Numbered from the stretch's first letter, positions 51,849 to 62,063 are shown. The stretch: DNA of 64,000 nucleotides from Serripes groenlandicus (GCA_031761405.1 JASEVX010000003.1:112783044-112847043); one strand, 5' to 3'. Numbers and translations: made by a program. The notes: generated by a model not told the origin, from the letters alone.

Positions 51849-52104
51849 GGGACCACTTTTGTCTTCGTAAATAAGACAAAAAACTTAAATGCGAGTGAAA
51901 TAAAAAAAACTGCAAACATTAAAAAATCGGAATATTTATTTCATTTTAGATGTGTCATTTATTAGTGTTCGTAAACAACCACAATTGTAATATGTTCCAA
52001 TCATCTAGATTTGTTTCTTTCTAATAATAAGCCGCCCTCCCATGTGATTTCCGAAAAGCTATTAAAAATAGAAGTCGCGGGCTTCTGCCCGGCGACTAAT
52101 GAAA
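51849..52104 (+). mobile_element. Helitron-like 3' end, copy 2
   Basis: Matches 12842-13101 in inverted orientation along about 255 bp: GTCTTCGTAAATAAGAC, TTTCATTTTAGATGTGTCAT, CTCCCATGTGATTTC, then hairpin arms AGTCGCGGGC and GCCCGGCGACT and the final CTAA before T. Flanking sequence beyond CTAAT differs between the two copies, which fixes this end. Confidence 0.6.
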
Positions 52105-52129
52105 ACAGAAATCTTTACAGACTTATTAA

Positions 52130-52540
52130 TCCAATAACAACATATACAACAAACTGCTGCAGACGTCTTTTAACCCTTTCCCTCATATGACAATTCTGCA
52201 GCAGACGACTTTGAACATAATTTGTCAAAAAATGAAAAATCTCTATAATTGAATGGATAATCTATGACTAAAAGTGGAAATCATTGTGGCAAAAGAAGAA
52301 ATTGCTCGTTTTGAGCAATTTCTTCTATTGTCACTATGTTTTCAAAAAGCCGTCTGCTGCAGAGGCTTCAAAAAGCGTCTATATGAGGGAAAGGGTTAAA
52401 AAACATTTTGTGAAAAATATGGAAACCGTCTATAAATGAAAGAACTTACTATTGAATAAAACTTAAAATTGTGGCAAAAGGAGAAATTGCTTTATCACAA
52501 TGTTTTCAAAAGTCATCATCTGCAGAGGCATTAGAAAGGC
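52130..52540 (+). mobile_element. Old TM1 MITE split by a younger TM1
   Basis: The left part is ACATATACAACAAACTGCTG...GACGTCTTT and the right part, from 52400, is AAAACATTTTGTGAAAAATA, ATAAATGAAAG, GTGGCAAAAGGAGAAATTGC, CAATGTTTTCAAAAGTCATC, GCAGAGGCATTAGAAAGGC. They join across the TTAA used by the inner copy. Confidence 0.82.
52170..52399 (+). mobile_element. TM1 MITE, near-full-length, nested
   Basis: TTAACCCTTTCCCTCATATG to TATGAGGGAAAGGGTTAA, 230 bp. Loop closed by GCTC/GAGC. It lies inside the older copy 52130-52540 at a TTAA. Confidence 0.93.
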
Positions 52541-52704
52541 TCTGTTAATAGGAAATTCTGCAATATTAATTGGGAGAAAGAAATTTGTTCATCAAGCGTT
52601 ATTTCCTTCGTTCTCCTGTTTTCAAAAGTCATGTCTGCAACATAAGTGTAATAAATTATTCTGTATTTTGAAAAATGTCAATGTATTGCAAACTAATAGA
52701 ATTG

Positions 52705-52948
52705 ACACAAAACAAATGTAGCAGACGCCTTTGAAAACATTTTGGCAAACATTTGAAAAATCTCTGTAAATGAAAGTATGATAATTGAATAGATGTTTTC
52801 AACTGTCTGCTGCAGAGGTATCAGAAAGCGTCAGTTTACTTTTCTAGACTGTAGATGACTTCTGATGCTCCTACTTCCAATGTTCATTTGTTTGCAAAGA
52901 TGTTTTCAAAGGCGTCTGCTTCATATTTGTTTTATGTGGGAAAGGGTT
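52705..52948. mobile_element. TM1 MITEs, two degenerate pieces
   Basis: First: GTAGCAGACGCCTTTGAAAA, AATCTCTGTAAATGAAAG, TGTCTGCTGCAGAGGTATCA (to about 52840). Second: GATGTTTTCAAAGGCGTC, TGCTTCATATTTG, TTATGTGGGAAAGGGTTA (to 52948). Confidence 0.62.
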
Positions 52949-52972
52949 ATGAAGAATCTGAAAAATGGAATT

Positions 52973-53183
52973 TCAACCCTTTCCCACATACAGACGTTTT
53001 CCGACGCCTCTGCAGAAGACGACTTTTGAAAACATTGTATCAAAACGAGAAATTGTTACTTTTGCCACAATTTTTTCAACATTATACACTAATTGTTCTT
53101 ACATTTATTGAGAGTTTATACCTATTTGACTATACAGTTTCATAGTCGTCTGCTGCCGATTTGTTGTATGTAGGAAACAGTTA
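52973..53183 (-). mobile_element. TM1 MITE, older variant
   Basis: TCAACCCTTTCCCACATACA, GCCTCTGCAGAAGACGAC, TTGCCACAATTTTTTC, CATAGTCGTCTGCTGCCG, and the end GTATGTAGGAAACAGTTA. The hairpin apex is partly lost. Confidence 0.78.
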
Positions 53184-53603
53184 CTAAGGCTACAAATCTA
53201 GATACAGATGGCCTCGTTCCTCTGTAGGAGACGGATGACTTTTGAAATATTTGTTTAATGAGGATAGGATAACCCACTTAAATAAGCATTCCTCTCCTTT
53301 TCCCTCTATGTTTTTCAACTTAAAATTGTTTTCACAACACTTTCTGAATTCTATGATAGCTGGAAATGTATACTTCTTTTTCAAATCTTTTCATCAATAT
53401 TTTCATAACATATGTATGATGTATTGGTAGGAAAGTATCGGCCTATCAGCAAGATTGATAGGTTAGGTCTCAATTACCTCACAGCTGCTGATTATAACTA
53501 CCGGCATTAAGTGCCAATAAACTGGTTAGAGAACTGCAACATGAAAGGCCTACGTATGAAAAACTTGCATTTTAATGTAGATCTACCGGCAGTCTATGCC
53601 AAA
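53184..53603. other. Non-coding stretch
   Basis: A faint TM1 trace (GGAGACGGATGACTTTTGAA, 53227-) is present. No gene. Confidence 0.4.
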
Positions 53604-53683
53604 TTGTGGACTTGATGCAAAACAGTTCTAACTACTTCTTGTTACATGATGTAGTTACATCCATTTTGCTTGAAGCTATCATA
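53604..53683. repeat. FB2 short fold-back element
   Basis: GTGGACTTGATGCAAAACAG and TTTTGCTTGAAGC(T)ATC are inverted, with inner arms ACTAC...GTAGTTAC. The same plan as 27024-27102, more diverged. Confidence 0.6.
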
Positions 53684-53820
53684 ATGTGTAATAAGTAAAC
53701 CTGCGGTGTTGGAAATGCAAGGGCAATGTTTTTTTGTCAGTTGAGTATGTGTGAGGGTTTTGTGTGTGAGACAAATCAAAGCCATGAAAGTACTGCAGCG
53801 GTGCTTTGGGTTATCTTATT

Positions 53821-54460
53821 AGCTCACCTGAGTACAAAGTGGTCATGGTGAGCTATTGTGATGGCCTTATGACCTGATGACCGTCGCCCGTCACCAACAA
53901 TTTCTTAATAAATGACATCTCCAACGAAAATGTTTGAATTTAGACTTAAATTGGTAGGAATGATTCTTAAGTTGTTCAAATAAATTATCTCCATACAGAA
54001 CTCTGTTTGCCATGGCAACCGAAAGGAAAAACTTTAAACAACTTTGAAAATCTTCTTGTCTGAAACAGAAAGGCCTAGAGCTTAGATATTTGCTATGTAG
54101 CATTGTCTCTTGGTCCTAGGAATTCGCCGTGGCCAAGTGGTTAGCATTGGGGATTTGGAACCGGGTGTCATGGTGGTGTGCTCTTGGGCAAGGCACATTT
54201 CCTAGCCTAGTACTGGTTTTAGGTTTACCCAGGGATCATGAATAAGTGAACTGTCGCCGTGAAATAATGTTGAAAACGGCGTAAAACTCCCAACAAAACA
54301 AACAAAACTCTTGGTCCTTTACCTAGATTGTTGAAGTTATGCCCCTGGGGTTAAAACTGACCCCTGCCTGGGGGTCACCTATTTTACAAAGAGATATATA
54401 GGGAAAACTTGTTCAAGCTATGTCATATGGCAAAAAATAATACATTACCATAATTGATTG
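53821..54460. repeat. AC element, copy 3, partial, with SINE inside
   Basis: Starts AGCTCACCTGAGTACAAAG after TTATT, then GTGAGCTATTGTGATGGCC and a CCGTCGCCCGTCACC remnant of the microsatellite. The core is single-copy and diverged (CTTTGAAAATCTTCTTGTCT). It resumes after the SINE at 54308. The right end is not identifiable, so the limit near 54460 is approximate. Confidence 0.65.
54118..54307 (+). mobile_element. SINE-3 copy with 11-bp target duplication
   Basis: CTCTTGGTCCT flanks it at 54107-54117 and 54308-54318. The head GCCGTGGCCAAGTGGTTAGC has an intact A box, but the B-box segment is deleted between GGAACCGGGTGTC and ATGGTGG. The body is CTCTTGGGCAAGGCACATTT, TTTACCCAGGGATCATGAAT and TGTTGAAAACGGCGTAAAAC, with tail CAACAAAACAAACAAAA. 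Confidence 0.92.
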
Positions 54461-54705
54461 ATTGTTTGGTGTTTAATATTTGTTGAGTTAAATCACGGCA
54501 TTTCCTGGGAAAGTTACTAGTTCTACTGTTCCATTTATCCTGACACCAGACAGTCAGTCGTAATGCTAACCCCACAACAATGAGCTCCAAGAAGGGCAGC
54601 CAGTCAGTCATAATGCTCGACCTGCAACAATGAGCTCCAAGGAGGGCAGCCAGTTTTAAAGCCTTTGGTATGACCCAGTAGAGGATCAAACCCCAATCTC
54701 CCGCA
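54446..54705 (-). mobile_element. SINE-1 copy with internal duplication
   Basis: Minus-strand SINE-1: ATTGATTGATTG tail, CCATTTATCCTGACACCAG, GTCAGTCGTAATGCTAACC, GAGCTCCAAGAAGGGCAGCC, then a second GTCAGTCATAATGCTCGACC...GGAGGGCAGCC, a duplicated unit of about 55-60 bp. The head keeps GGATCAAACCCC (decayed B box). Confidence 0.8.
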
Positions 54706-55114
54706 CCCAAAATAATCTTTCATTGAGGGTTTGAGTGTCAAAAAAAGGTTTTGGAATTTGAAATACACTCTTTTATTTAGAGCTCTGTTTAACTGATATT
54801 GACACATTTCAGAACAACAACGACCAGTTTGTACAATTTACAATTAGTACTGATAAAAGTGCATTCTATTCTTGAAATTATTTAGATAAATGATAAAGTA
54901 CATGACATTATGGGGCCTCTTGGATCATAAACAAAACCAAAAAATATGCATAATAGTTTTGAAATGTCACTCAAATATTTATAAAAACTATCATAAATTA
55001 TATAGATGTGTGGGAACAACAAATTACAAAACAAAGGAGCTGTCAGTCATTGTGTTGAGGGTCTTTGTTACAATTACAAATGGTAAAGGGCTGCACAAGA
55101 CTGCATCCATACAG
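54706..55114. other. Non-coding stretch
   Basis: No gene or repeat is recognised. Confidence 0.4.
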
Positions 55115-55298
55115 ATAACACTTTCCCACCAGCAGACACATTTTGACGCAATAGCAGCAGACGACTTTTGAAAACATTGTGGCCAAAGGTGAAATTACTC
55201 ATCATGCTCATCAATGTTTTCAACATTATTTAACAATTAAGCCATCTTTGTTTTCAAAGTTGTCTGCTGCAAATTTTCTGTATGTGGGAAAGGGTTAA
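55115..55298 (-). mobile_element. TM1 MITE, older variant
   Basis: TAACACTTTCCCACCAGCAG, GACGCAATAGCAGCAGACG, ACTCATCATGCTCATC, TTTTCAAAGTTGTCTGCTGC, and the end GTATGTGGGAAAGGGTTAA. Confidence 0.82.
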
Positions 55299-55302
55299 AC
55301 TG

Positions 55303-55467
55303 TTAACTCTTTTCCACATGTAAAATATATGCAGCAGATGGCTCTATTAAAACATCTGAGCAAAAATATGGGAAATCTCTATAAATGAAAGGAAATTATC
55401 AGGTAGAAAACATTGTGACAGTAGAAGTCGTCTGCTTCAGATGCGTCAACAGGGGAAATGTGGTTAA
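55303..55467 (+). mobile_element. TM1 MITE, internally deleted
   Basis: TTAACTCTTTTCCACATGTA, TATGCAGCAGATGGCTC, GAAAACATTGTGACAGTAG, AGTCGTCTGCTTCAGATGCG, and the end GGGGAAATGTGGTTAA. Confidence 0.75.
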
Positions 55468-55518
55468 GCTTCTGATATAAGATGGAAGAGTCCGAATATG
55501 TAAATTAGTATGCGCATG

Positions 55519-55605
55519 TTGTGGACTTACTTCAAAAAGGTTGTAACTACATTTTGTTACTAGATGTGTTTACAACTGTTTTGCATGAAACCATCTATGT
55601 GCACA
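55519..55605. repeat. FB2 short fold-back element
   Basis: TTGTGGACTTACTTCAAAAA pairs loosely with TTTTGCATGAAACCATC, with inner arms GTTGTAACTACAT and GTGTTTACAAC. The outermost GTTGT and ACAAC also pair. Confidence 0.55.
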
Positions 55606-56446
55606 ACATGTGTGATTCAGAGTTATGACCATAATAAATCATTAGAACTTTCATTTACTTAACTTAACATAAGCCAATGTAATCTTATTGAATACTATTT
55701 TGAGGAATTTGTAGTATACAGTCCGACTTATCTAAAGTAGCCGCCCGAGGATGAGTTACAATTTGGCTGCTGAACACAGGTAGCTGCTTAATACAAGTCA
55801 AATTAAGAAGAAAGTGTTGTTTTGATTAAACTTCCAATGGCTGCTTAATAACCCATTACTTCACACTGACGACATTTGATGCCTGCTGTTGCAGATGACT
55901 TTTGAAAAAATTGCAATAAAACAAGCAATTTCACCATTTATTGCAATATTTTCAACTCTTTTTCAATATAATTCTTTCAGTTTTCTAGATTGATGAAATT
56001 GTTCGTCTGATGATTGTAAAGCAGACGACCTAAGAAAAGCCATGTGTATTAATGGGTTAAAACAACTTGGCTGCTTATCAGATTTGACTGTATTAGAAAT
56101 TTTAAGTGCTAAACCTCAATCAGTTATGCATTTTGACACATCTGCCGCATACTCCTTTTTAAAACATTGTGGCATTATATTTTCAACTCTTTTCAAAAAT
56201 TATACTTTTAAGTTAAAGAGATTTTCTAAAGATTTGTCTTTTTGATTTCAATGTGTTTGAAAAGGTTGAAGAATGAGAATACTTTCTTCCCTATTTGGTT
56301 GCAAGGTTTCTGACTGATTGATGTGATTGTATCTGTCGGTTGACACTTACAGGCAAAATGGTTTCTGTTGTGGCACACAATCGGATGCGCCACTGAGGGA
56401 AGTTCTAGTGGGAGTGTTCTTGGAGGTGAGCGATTGGCCACAACAC
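55606..56446. other. Non-coding stretch with two TM1 traces
   Basis: TM1 remnants: 55856-56040 (GTTGCAGATGACTTTTGAAA, AAAACAAGCAATTTCACC) and 56125-56235 (CATTTTGACACATCTGC, AAAACATTGTGGCATTATAT). Nothing else is recognised. Confidence 0.45.
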
Positions 56447-57890
56447 TATAGTGACATGCATGCCAGGGCATGTACATTTGGCCTTGTGACACACATGCCA
56501 GAGCATGTCCATTTAGCCTTGTGACAAACATGCCATATCATGTTTATTTAGCCTTGTGACAAACATGCCAGATCATGTCTATTTAGCCTTGTCACAAACA
56601 TGCCAGAGCATGTCCATTTAGCCTTGTGAAACACAAGCCAGAGCATGTCCATTTAGCCTTGTGACAAACATGCCAGAGCATGTCCATTTAGCCTTGTGAC
56701 ACACATACCAGAGCATGTCCATTTAGCCTTGTGACACACATGTCAGAGCATGTCCATTTAGCCTTGTGACAGACATGCCAGAGCATGTCCATTTAGCCTT
56801 GTGACAAACATGCCAAATCATGTCCATTTAGCCTTGTGACACACATACCAGAGCATGTCCATTTAGCCTTGTGACACACATGCCAGAGCATGTCCATTTA
56901 GCCTTGTGACACACATACCAGAGCATGTTCATTTAGCCTTGTGACACACATGTCAGAGCATGTCCATTTAGCCTTGTGACAAACATGTCAGAGCATGTCC
57001 ATTTAGCCTTATACCAGAGCATGTCCATTTCGCCTTGTGACACACATGCCAGAGCATGTCCATTTGACCTTGTGGCACACATGCCAGATTATGTATATTT
57101 AGCCTTGTGACACACATGCAAGTGCATGTCCATTTGACCTTGTGGAACACATGCCAGATTATGTCTATTTAGCCTTGTGACACACATGCCAGAGCATGTC
57201 CATTTGACCTTGTGGCACACATGCAAGATTATGTCTATTTTGCCTTGTGACACACATGCCAGAGTATGTCCATTTGACCTTGTGGTACACATGCCAGATT
57301 ATGTCTATTTAGCCTTGTGACACACATGTTAGAGCATGTCCATTTGACCTTGTGGCACACATGCCAGATTATGTATATTTAGCCTTGTGACACACATGCC
57401 AGAGCATGTCCATTTGACCTTGTGACACACATGCCAGATTATGTCTATTTAGCCTTGTGACACATATGCCAGAGCATGTCCATTTTACCTTGTGGCACAC
57501 ATGCCAGAGCATGTCCATTTGACCTTGTGGCACACATGCCAGATTATGTCTATTTAGCCTTGTGACACACATGCCAGAGTATGTCCATTTGACCTTGTGA
57601 CACACATGCCAGATTATGTCTATTTAGCCTTGTGACACACATGCCAGAGCATGTCCATTTGACCTTGTGGCACAAATGCCAGATTATGTCTATTTAGCCT
57701 TGTGACACACATGCCAGAGTATGTCCATTTGACCTTGTGACACACATGCCAGAGCATGTCCATTTGACCTTGTGGCACTCATGCCAGATTATGTCTATTT
57801 AGCCTTGTAACACACATGCCAGAGCATGTCCATTTAGCCTTCTGACAAACTTGTCAGAGCATGTCCATTTGGCCTAGTGACACACGTTTT
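56447..57890. repeat. 35-bp minisatellite array with higher-order form
   Basis: About 41 units of ATGCCAGAGCATGTCCATTT followed by AGCCTTGTGACACAC. The first third is uniform. From about 57040 two unit types alternate: one with GAGCATGTCCATTTGACCTT, the other with GATTATGTCTATTTAGCCTT, a 70-bp dimer. The array is open in a minus-strand frame for 60-100 codons at a time. 35 is not divisible by three, so the frame cycles; this is not a protein. Confidence 0.93.
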
Positions 57891-57899
57891 AAGTGATGG

Positions 57900-58075
57900 T
57901 AAATGCGTTTGTATGGTGTTTTAAAACGCTTTCAACAATTTTTCAGTTACATCAAATAATGTTCTGGGTAAGCTACCAGTACTACTGGTCTATTTATCCT
58001 GACATCAGCGAGTCAGTTGTCATGCCAACCCTACAATCCAGACTGCCAAAGAGGAAAAGCCATTACTACCATTTC
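57900..58075 (-). mobile_element. SINE-1 copy, 3' and middle parts
   Basis: TTTCAACAATTTTTCAGTTA, GGTCTATTTATCCTGACATC, GAGTCAGTTGTCATGCCAAC, GACTGCCAAAGAGG. The tRNA-like head is missing. Confidence 0.72.
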
Positions 58076-58296
58076 TAAAGTCAAATTGATGGTCAAGACT
58101 AGGTTGCATTCCATGCTCCCACCATTTCTTGTTATTTATATGTGTCAAATGATATGATGTGGCACAAGCTTTGCGCGTTTTGTGTTTACCATCTGGGTGC
58201 AACCTGAAATGGCACATATTGGCATGCCCTGATGTTGGGCAGTGGGCGAATATAATACATGGAAGTGTCAACCTCGCTTATGACTTGCATAAGTTT

Positions 58297-58450
58297 ATAA
58301 CCCTTTCTCCCATTCAGACATATTTTGAGGTAACTGCAGCAGACGATGTTCGAAAACATTTTGATCAACTTCATCTTTCGCAACAATGATTTTTAAAGTT
58401 GTCTGCCTGACATAGGCTTCAGAATTTGACTGCTTGTGGAAAAGGGTTAA
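58297..58450 (-). mobile_element. TM1 MITE, diverged short copy
   Basis: ATAACCCTTTCTCCCATTCA, ACTGCAGCAGACGATGTTCG, CTTTCGCAACAATGATTTTT, and the end TGGAAAAGGGTTAA. Confidence 0.72.
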
Positions 58451-58496
58451 TATATATATGTATGTATGTGTAACAATTTCAGATAATAACCCTTCT

Positions 58497-58726
58497 CTAA
58501 CCCTTTCCCTCATATAGACGCTTTCTGACGCCTCTGCAGCAGATGGCTTTTTGAAAACATAGTGACAAAAGAAGAAATTGCACAAAACGTGCAATTTCTC
58601 CTTTTGCCACTATGTTTTCCACTTTTTGTCATAGGTTATCCATTCAATTATAGAGATTTTCAACTTTTTGACAAAATAAGTTCAAAGTCGTCTGCTGCAG
58701 AATTGTCGTATGAGGGAAAGGGTTAA
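58497..58726 (-). mobile_element. TM1 MITE, near-full-length
   Basis: CTAACCCTTTCCCTCATATA to GTATGAGGGAAAGGGTTAA, 230 bp. The left TTAA is changed to CTAA. Loop GCAC/GTGC. Confidence 0.92.
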
Positions 58727-58777
58727 AAATAAATCCTAGATATTATGCATGAATATAGATTACGTTGCAAGAGGCCC

Positions 58778-58974
58778 TTAAACCTTTCCCAAATGAAGAC
58801 GCTTTCTGACGCCTCTGTAGCAGAATACGCATGATTACCAATTTCTCCTTTTGCCACAATGTTTTCAACTTAATTCAATAATTGCTCTTTTCATTTATCA
58901 AGAGTTTCCATATTTTTGTCCAGATATTTTCAAAGTCGTCTGCAGAAGATTTGTTTCATGTGGGAAACGGTTAA
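58778..58974 (-). mobile_element. TM1 MITE, older variant
   Basis: TTAAACCTTTCCCAAATGAA, GCCTCTGTAGCAGAATACG, TTTCTCCTTTTGCCACAATG, CAAAGTCGTCTGCAGAAG, and the end CATGTGGGAAACGGTTAA. Confidence 0.82.
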
Positions 58975-59176
58975 AATGAAAAGATTTAAAACATAATCCC
59001 CATCTCTGCTGGAAACATCTTGTTAAAATACATTTTTGTCCTTTCAATAGCTGGAAAAAATCACATGGGTTGCTTGACAAATTTTATGTGTGGCTGATGT
59101 TTTTATTCTGCTCCATCTCTTTTTCTTTAACATTCATATCTTTTTTGGGTACCATTAAACTCCCCCATTTCCTCTA

Positions 59177-59521
59177 TCCTTTTCCCACATCCAGACACAT
59201 TATTTCCCATTTGCAGACTACTTTTGAGAAAATGTTGTGGCAAAAGGAGGAACTCCTTACACTGTTTTTAAAATTCGTCTGCTGCAGATGCAACAAAATG
59301 TGTTCAACTCTGTTTAATAATAGATATGTTTTATGTTTTCTAGTAGTCTTCTACAGAATTTTTGTATGTGGAAAAATGTAAAGCCTTTGATTTCACCTTT
59401 TGTCATAATGTTTTCAACTGTGTTAGTATTTACAATTTTATGATATAGATGTTCCCATAGTGTTATCTAGATGTTTCCAAAGATTTCTGCTGTAAAATTA
59501 TTGTATGTGGGAAAGGGTTAA
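59177..59521 (-). mobile_element. TM1 MITEs, two overlapping diverged copies
   Basis: First (to about 59380): TATCCTTTTCCCACATCCAG, TTTGCAGACTACTTTTGAG, GTTGTGGCAAAAGGAGG, GTATGTGGAAAAATG. Second (59385-59521): CACCTTTTGTCATAATG, TCTAGATGTTTCCAAAG, TTGTATGTGGGAAAGGGTTAA. Confidence 0.68.
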
Positions 59522-59750
59522 AATTCTACTTTTCAAAGAACACAACAATAGAAAATAGCTCTCAAGTCCAGTGGTTAACAAACCATAGGTCCTAAAAAAG
59601 AAACCAAACAAATTAGAATTGAATTTCCAGAAATCAAGCTGAATTATGCATGTGAAGGGTTTTTAAAAGTTTACAAAAAATGTCAGACCTAGCCACCTTT
59701 GTTACCTAGGTCAAAATGATGGAGGAGTCAGGTATCACTGTAATTTCTTA

Positions 59751-59980
59751 TTAACCCTTTCCCTCATACGACAATTCTGCAGCAGACGACTTTGAACGTA
59801 TTTTGTCAAAACATAGAAAATCTCGATAATTGAATGGATTACTTATGACAAAAAGTGGAAAACATTGTGGCAAAAGGAGAAATTGCACGTTTTGTGCAAT
59901 TTCTTCTTTTGTCACTATGTTTTCAAAAAGCCGTCTGCTGCAGAGGCGTCAGAAAGCGTCTATATGAGGGAAAGGGTTAA
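59751..59980 (+). mobile_element. TM1 MITE, near-full-length
   Basis: TTAACCCTTTCCCTCATACG to TATGAGGGAAAGGGTTAA, 230 bp. Loop GCAC/GTGC. Confidence 0.93.
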
Positions 59981-59993
59981 ACATTGTACAGGC

Positions 59994-60222
59994 TTAACCC
60001 TTTCCCACTTGCAGACGCATTTTGATGTAATAGCAGCAGACCAATTTTGAAAATATCGTGGCCTAAGCTGAAATTGCTCATGATGAGCAATTTCTCCTTT
60101 GACCACAATGTTTTCAACTTTATTTAACAATTAAGCCATATTTTATGGAGCTTTTTTAGGTTTTTGTCACTATGTTTTCAAAGTCGTCTGCTGCAGTTTT
60201 GTTGTATATGACAAAGTGTTAA
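59994..60222 (-). mobile_element. TM1 MITE, older variant, full length
   Basis: TTAACCCTTTCCCACTTGCA, GTAATAGCAGCAGACCA, core GCTCATGATGAGC, CAAAGTCGTCTGCTGCAG, and the end GACAAAGTGTTAA. Confidence 0.87.
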
Positions 60223-60355
60223 AGGAACCATTTCATGATTAAGGGTCTAAAATCTAAATGGGCAAGAGGTACTTGGAATGGTAAAATAGTATTTTAGAAA
60301 AAAAAAGGTAAAATCCTACTTGCTGCCTATAATTATGCAATGAGCAAGTTTGATT

Positions 60356-60651
60356 GGTTGATTCATTGATTGGGGTTTTATGCACTCTTTTTGTCATTTC
60401 ACAGCAGCCGGTTCACCTACCCATATATTTCCTGGCTTTCTCAAATTAGTATTCCACACAACAGTCTTTCCAAGCAACTGGCTGCTTTCCCTGCTAGACT
60501 GTTAGCCCTTAAAGGCTTTGATGAAAGACAAATGATGCCTGTCTGATTGACTTTTGTTAAACGTTTGAAAGAATGTTGGCCGAGCTGGGTTTGAATTCAA
60601 AATCCCTAGATTGAAAGCCTGTATAGCTATCGACTGAGCTACCGTGGCTCG
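60356..60651 (-). mobile_element. SINE-2 copy with 12-bp target duplication
   Basis: GCAAGTTTGATT flanks it at 60344-60355 and 60652-60663. On the minus strand the head is CCGAGCCACGGTAGCTCAGT (A box), with TTTGAATTCAAACCC near the B box. The body (AGCAGCCAGTTGCTTGGAAA) and TTGATTG tail are complete. GGCTTTCAATCTAG occupies the anticodon-arm position. Confidence 0.92.
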
Positions 60652-61050
60652 GCAAGTTTGATTTGTATATTTTACAAGATAGAATATGAATGTATAATTA
60701 TTATGTCTAAAGTTTACATTAATATTATGATACTGATTGGTATTTGAAGCAGTGTACGTAAGACAAGCACTATAAAGGAAAAGGCGGTTAAACTCACTAA
60801 TGATAAAAAAGCAAGCCTGCTGTACAAATCACATGTAACTGTGTAAGAATATTCCAATTATATTGCCGGGTTTTTGGTAACACGTTGATGAGAAAAACAG
60901 AAGGTTTTTGTAATTTTCATTCTTTTCTGAGGTAAAGTTTCCAAAACGGATCATTCATCGAAAGCTGAACACCCAACATTTCTCTTGGTGATCCCGTAAT
61001 GAATAAAACAGTGTCAGAAATAACAGGTTATGAATAGACTGGGGAGGTTT
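60652..61050. other. Non-coding stretch
   Basis: No gene or repeat is recognised. Confidence 0.4.
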
Positions 61051-61522
61051 TTAACCTTTTACCTCATCTCATACATACAGACTACACATATTGATGCCTC
61101 TGCAGCAGACACATTTTGAAAACATTCTGACAAAAGCAATTTTTACATTTCGAGGGCTTGGTGTGAAACAGTTGTAAGTAAAATCGGTATTTTTATACCA
61201 AGTTTAATCACCAGGCCATAAAGTCCCTATAAGTGTTAAATCATTTTTCTTGGTAAACAATGGAAATTTAGGTGCAATTGCTCGTTCTGAGCAATGGCAC
61301 CTAAATTTGCATTGTTTACAAAGGTGTCAAAATTGCCCCTAAACAAGGGTTTCCAAAATAGGTTTTTAGTTACAACCGTTGCACGCCAAACCCTCGAATT
61401 TTGCCACAATGTTTTAAATTATATTCAATTGTTAAACTTTCTTTTACAGAGATCTTTCATATTTTTACAAAAATATTTTCAAAGTTGTCTGCTGAAGATG
61501 TGTTGTATGAGGGAAAGGGTGA
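61051..61522 (-). mobile_element. TM1 MITE split by FB1
   Basis: The left part is TTAACCTTTTACCTCATCTC, GCCTCTGCAGCAGACAC, TTTTGAAAACATTCTGACAA. After FB1 it resumes ATTTTGCCACAATGTTTT, CAAAGTTGTCTGCTGAAG and GTATGAGGGAAAGGGTGAA. Removing FB1 gives a normal TM1 order. Confidence 0.85.
61150..61397. mobile_element. FB1 long fold-back element, copy 2
   Basis: TCGAGGGCTTGGTGTGAAAC to GCACGCCAAACCCTCGA. The central stem (61253-61283 with 61289-61319, loop GTTCT) has two mismatches in 31. ATT lies on both sides and may be a 3-bp target duplication. The host is the TM1 copy 61051-61522. Confidence 0.88.
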
Positions 61523-61700
61523 ATTGTTTTTTATCTGATATGACATTTCTAAAGTTGTCTGCTTTGAAAACATCTGAGGAAAAACTGTTACATCTTTGAA
61601 AAAGTAAACATTATTTCAGTTTTTTTGCAATTTCTCCGTACACCATGAAGTTTCCATAATTATGTTGTCTTCTGCAAGGGTATCAACTGTCTACTTACTG

Positions 61701-61865
61701 TTAACCTTTTCCCACATACAGCGCTTTCTGACGCCTCTGCAGCAGACGACTTTTGAAAACATTGTGACAAATGAAGAAATTGCTCAAAACGAGCAATTTC
61801 TTCTTTTGTCACAATGTTTTCAACTTGTTTCAGTAATTATACCTACATTTATTGGAAAGGGTTAA
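61701..61865 (-). mobile_element. TM1 MITE, right arm deleted
   Basis: TTAACCTTTTCCCACATACA, GCCTCTGCAGCAGACGAC, a long perfect core (GCTCAAAACGAGC with flanking AAGAAATT/AATTTCTT), then ATTGGAAAGGGTTAA. Confidence 0.82.
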
Positions 61866-62063
61866 GGCAGTTCAACATGCCATCAAGATACCTTAATAAA
61901 TACTTCTAAATTCAGCAACCTTTTCACACATATTTATGACTTTTGATTCCTTTCTTGCAGACTTATTCTGGAAACATTTTGGAAAAAGATAAAAAAAGTT
62001 GCTTGATATGAGAAAGCTCATCTTTTGTCTCAATATTTTCTATTCTGAGAAATGTATCTATAC

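Noticed and set aside
57369..57605. Repetitive protein readings of the 35-bp array
   Set aside because: The unit length is not a multiple of three, and the frames are broken elsewhere in the array. This is minisatellite DNA.
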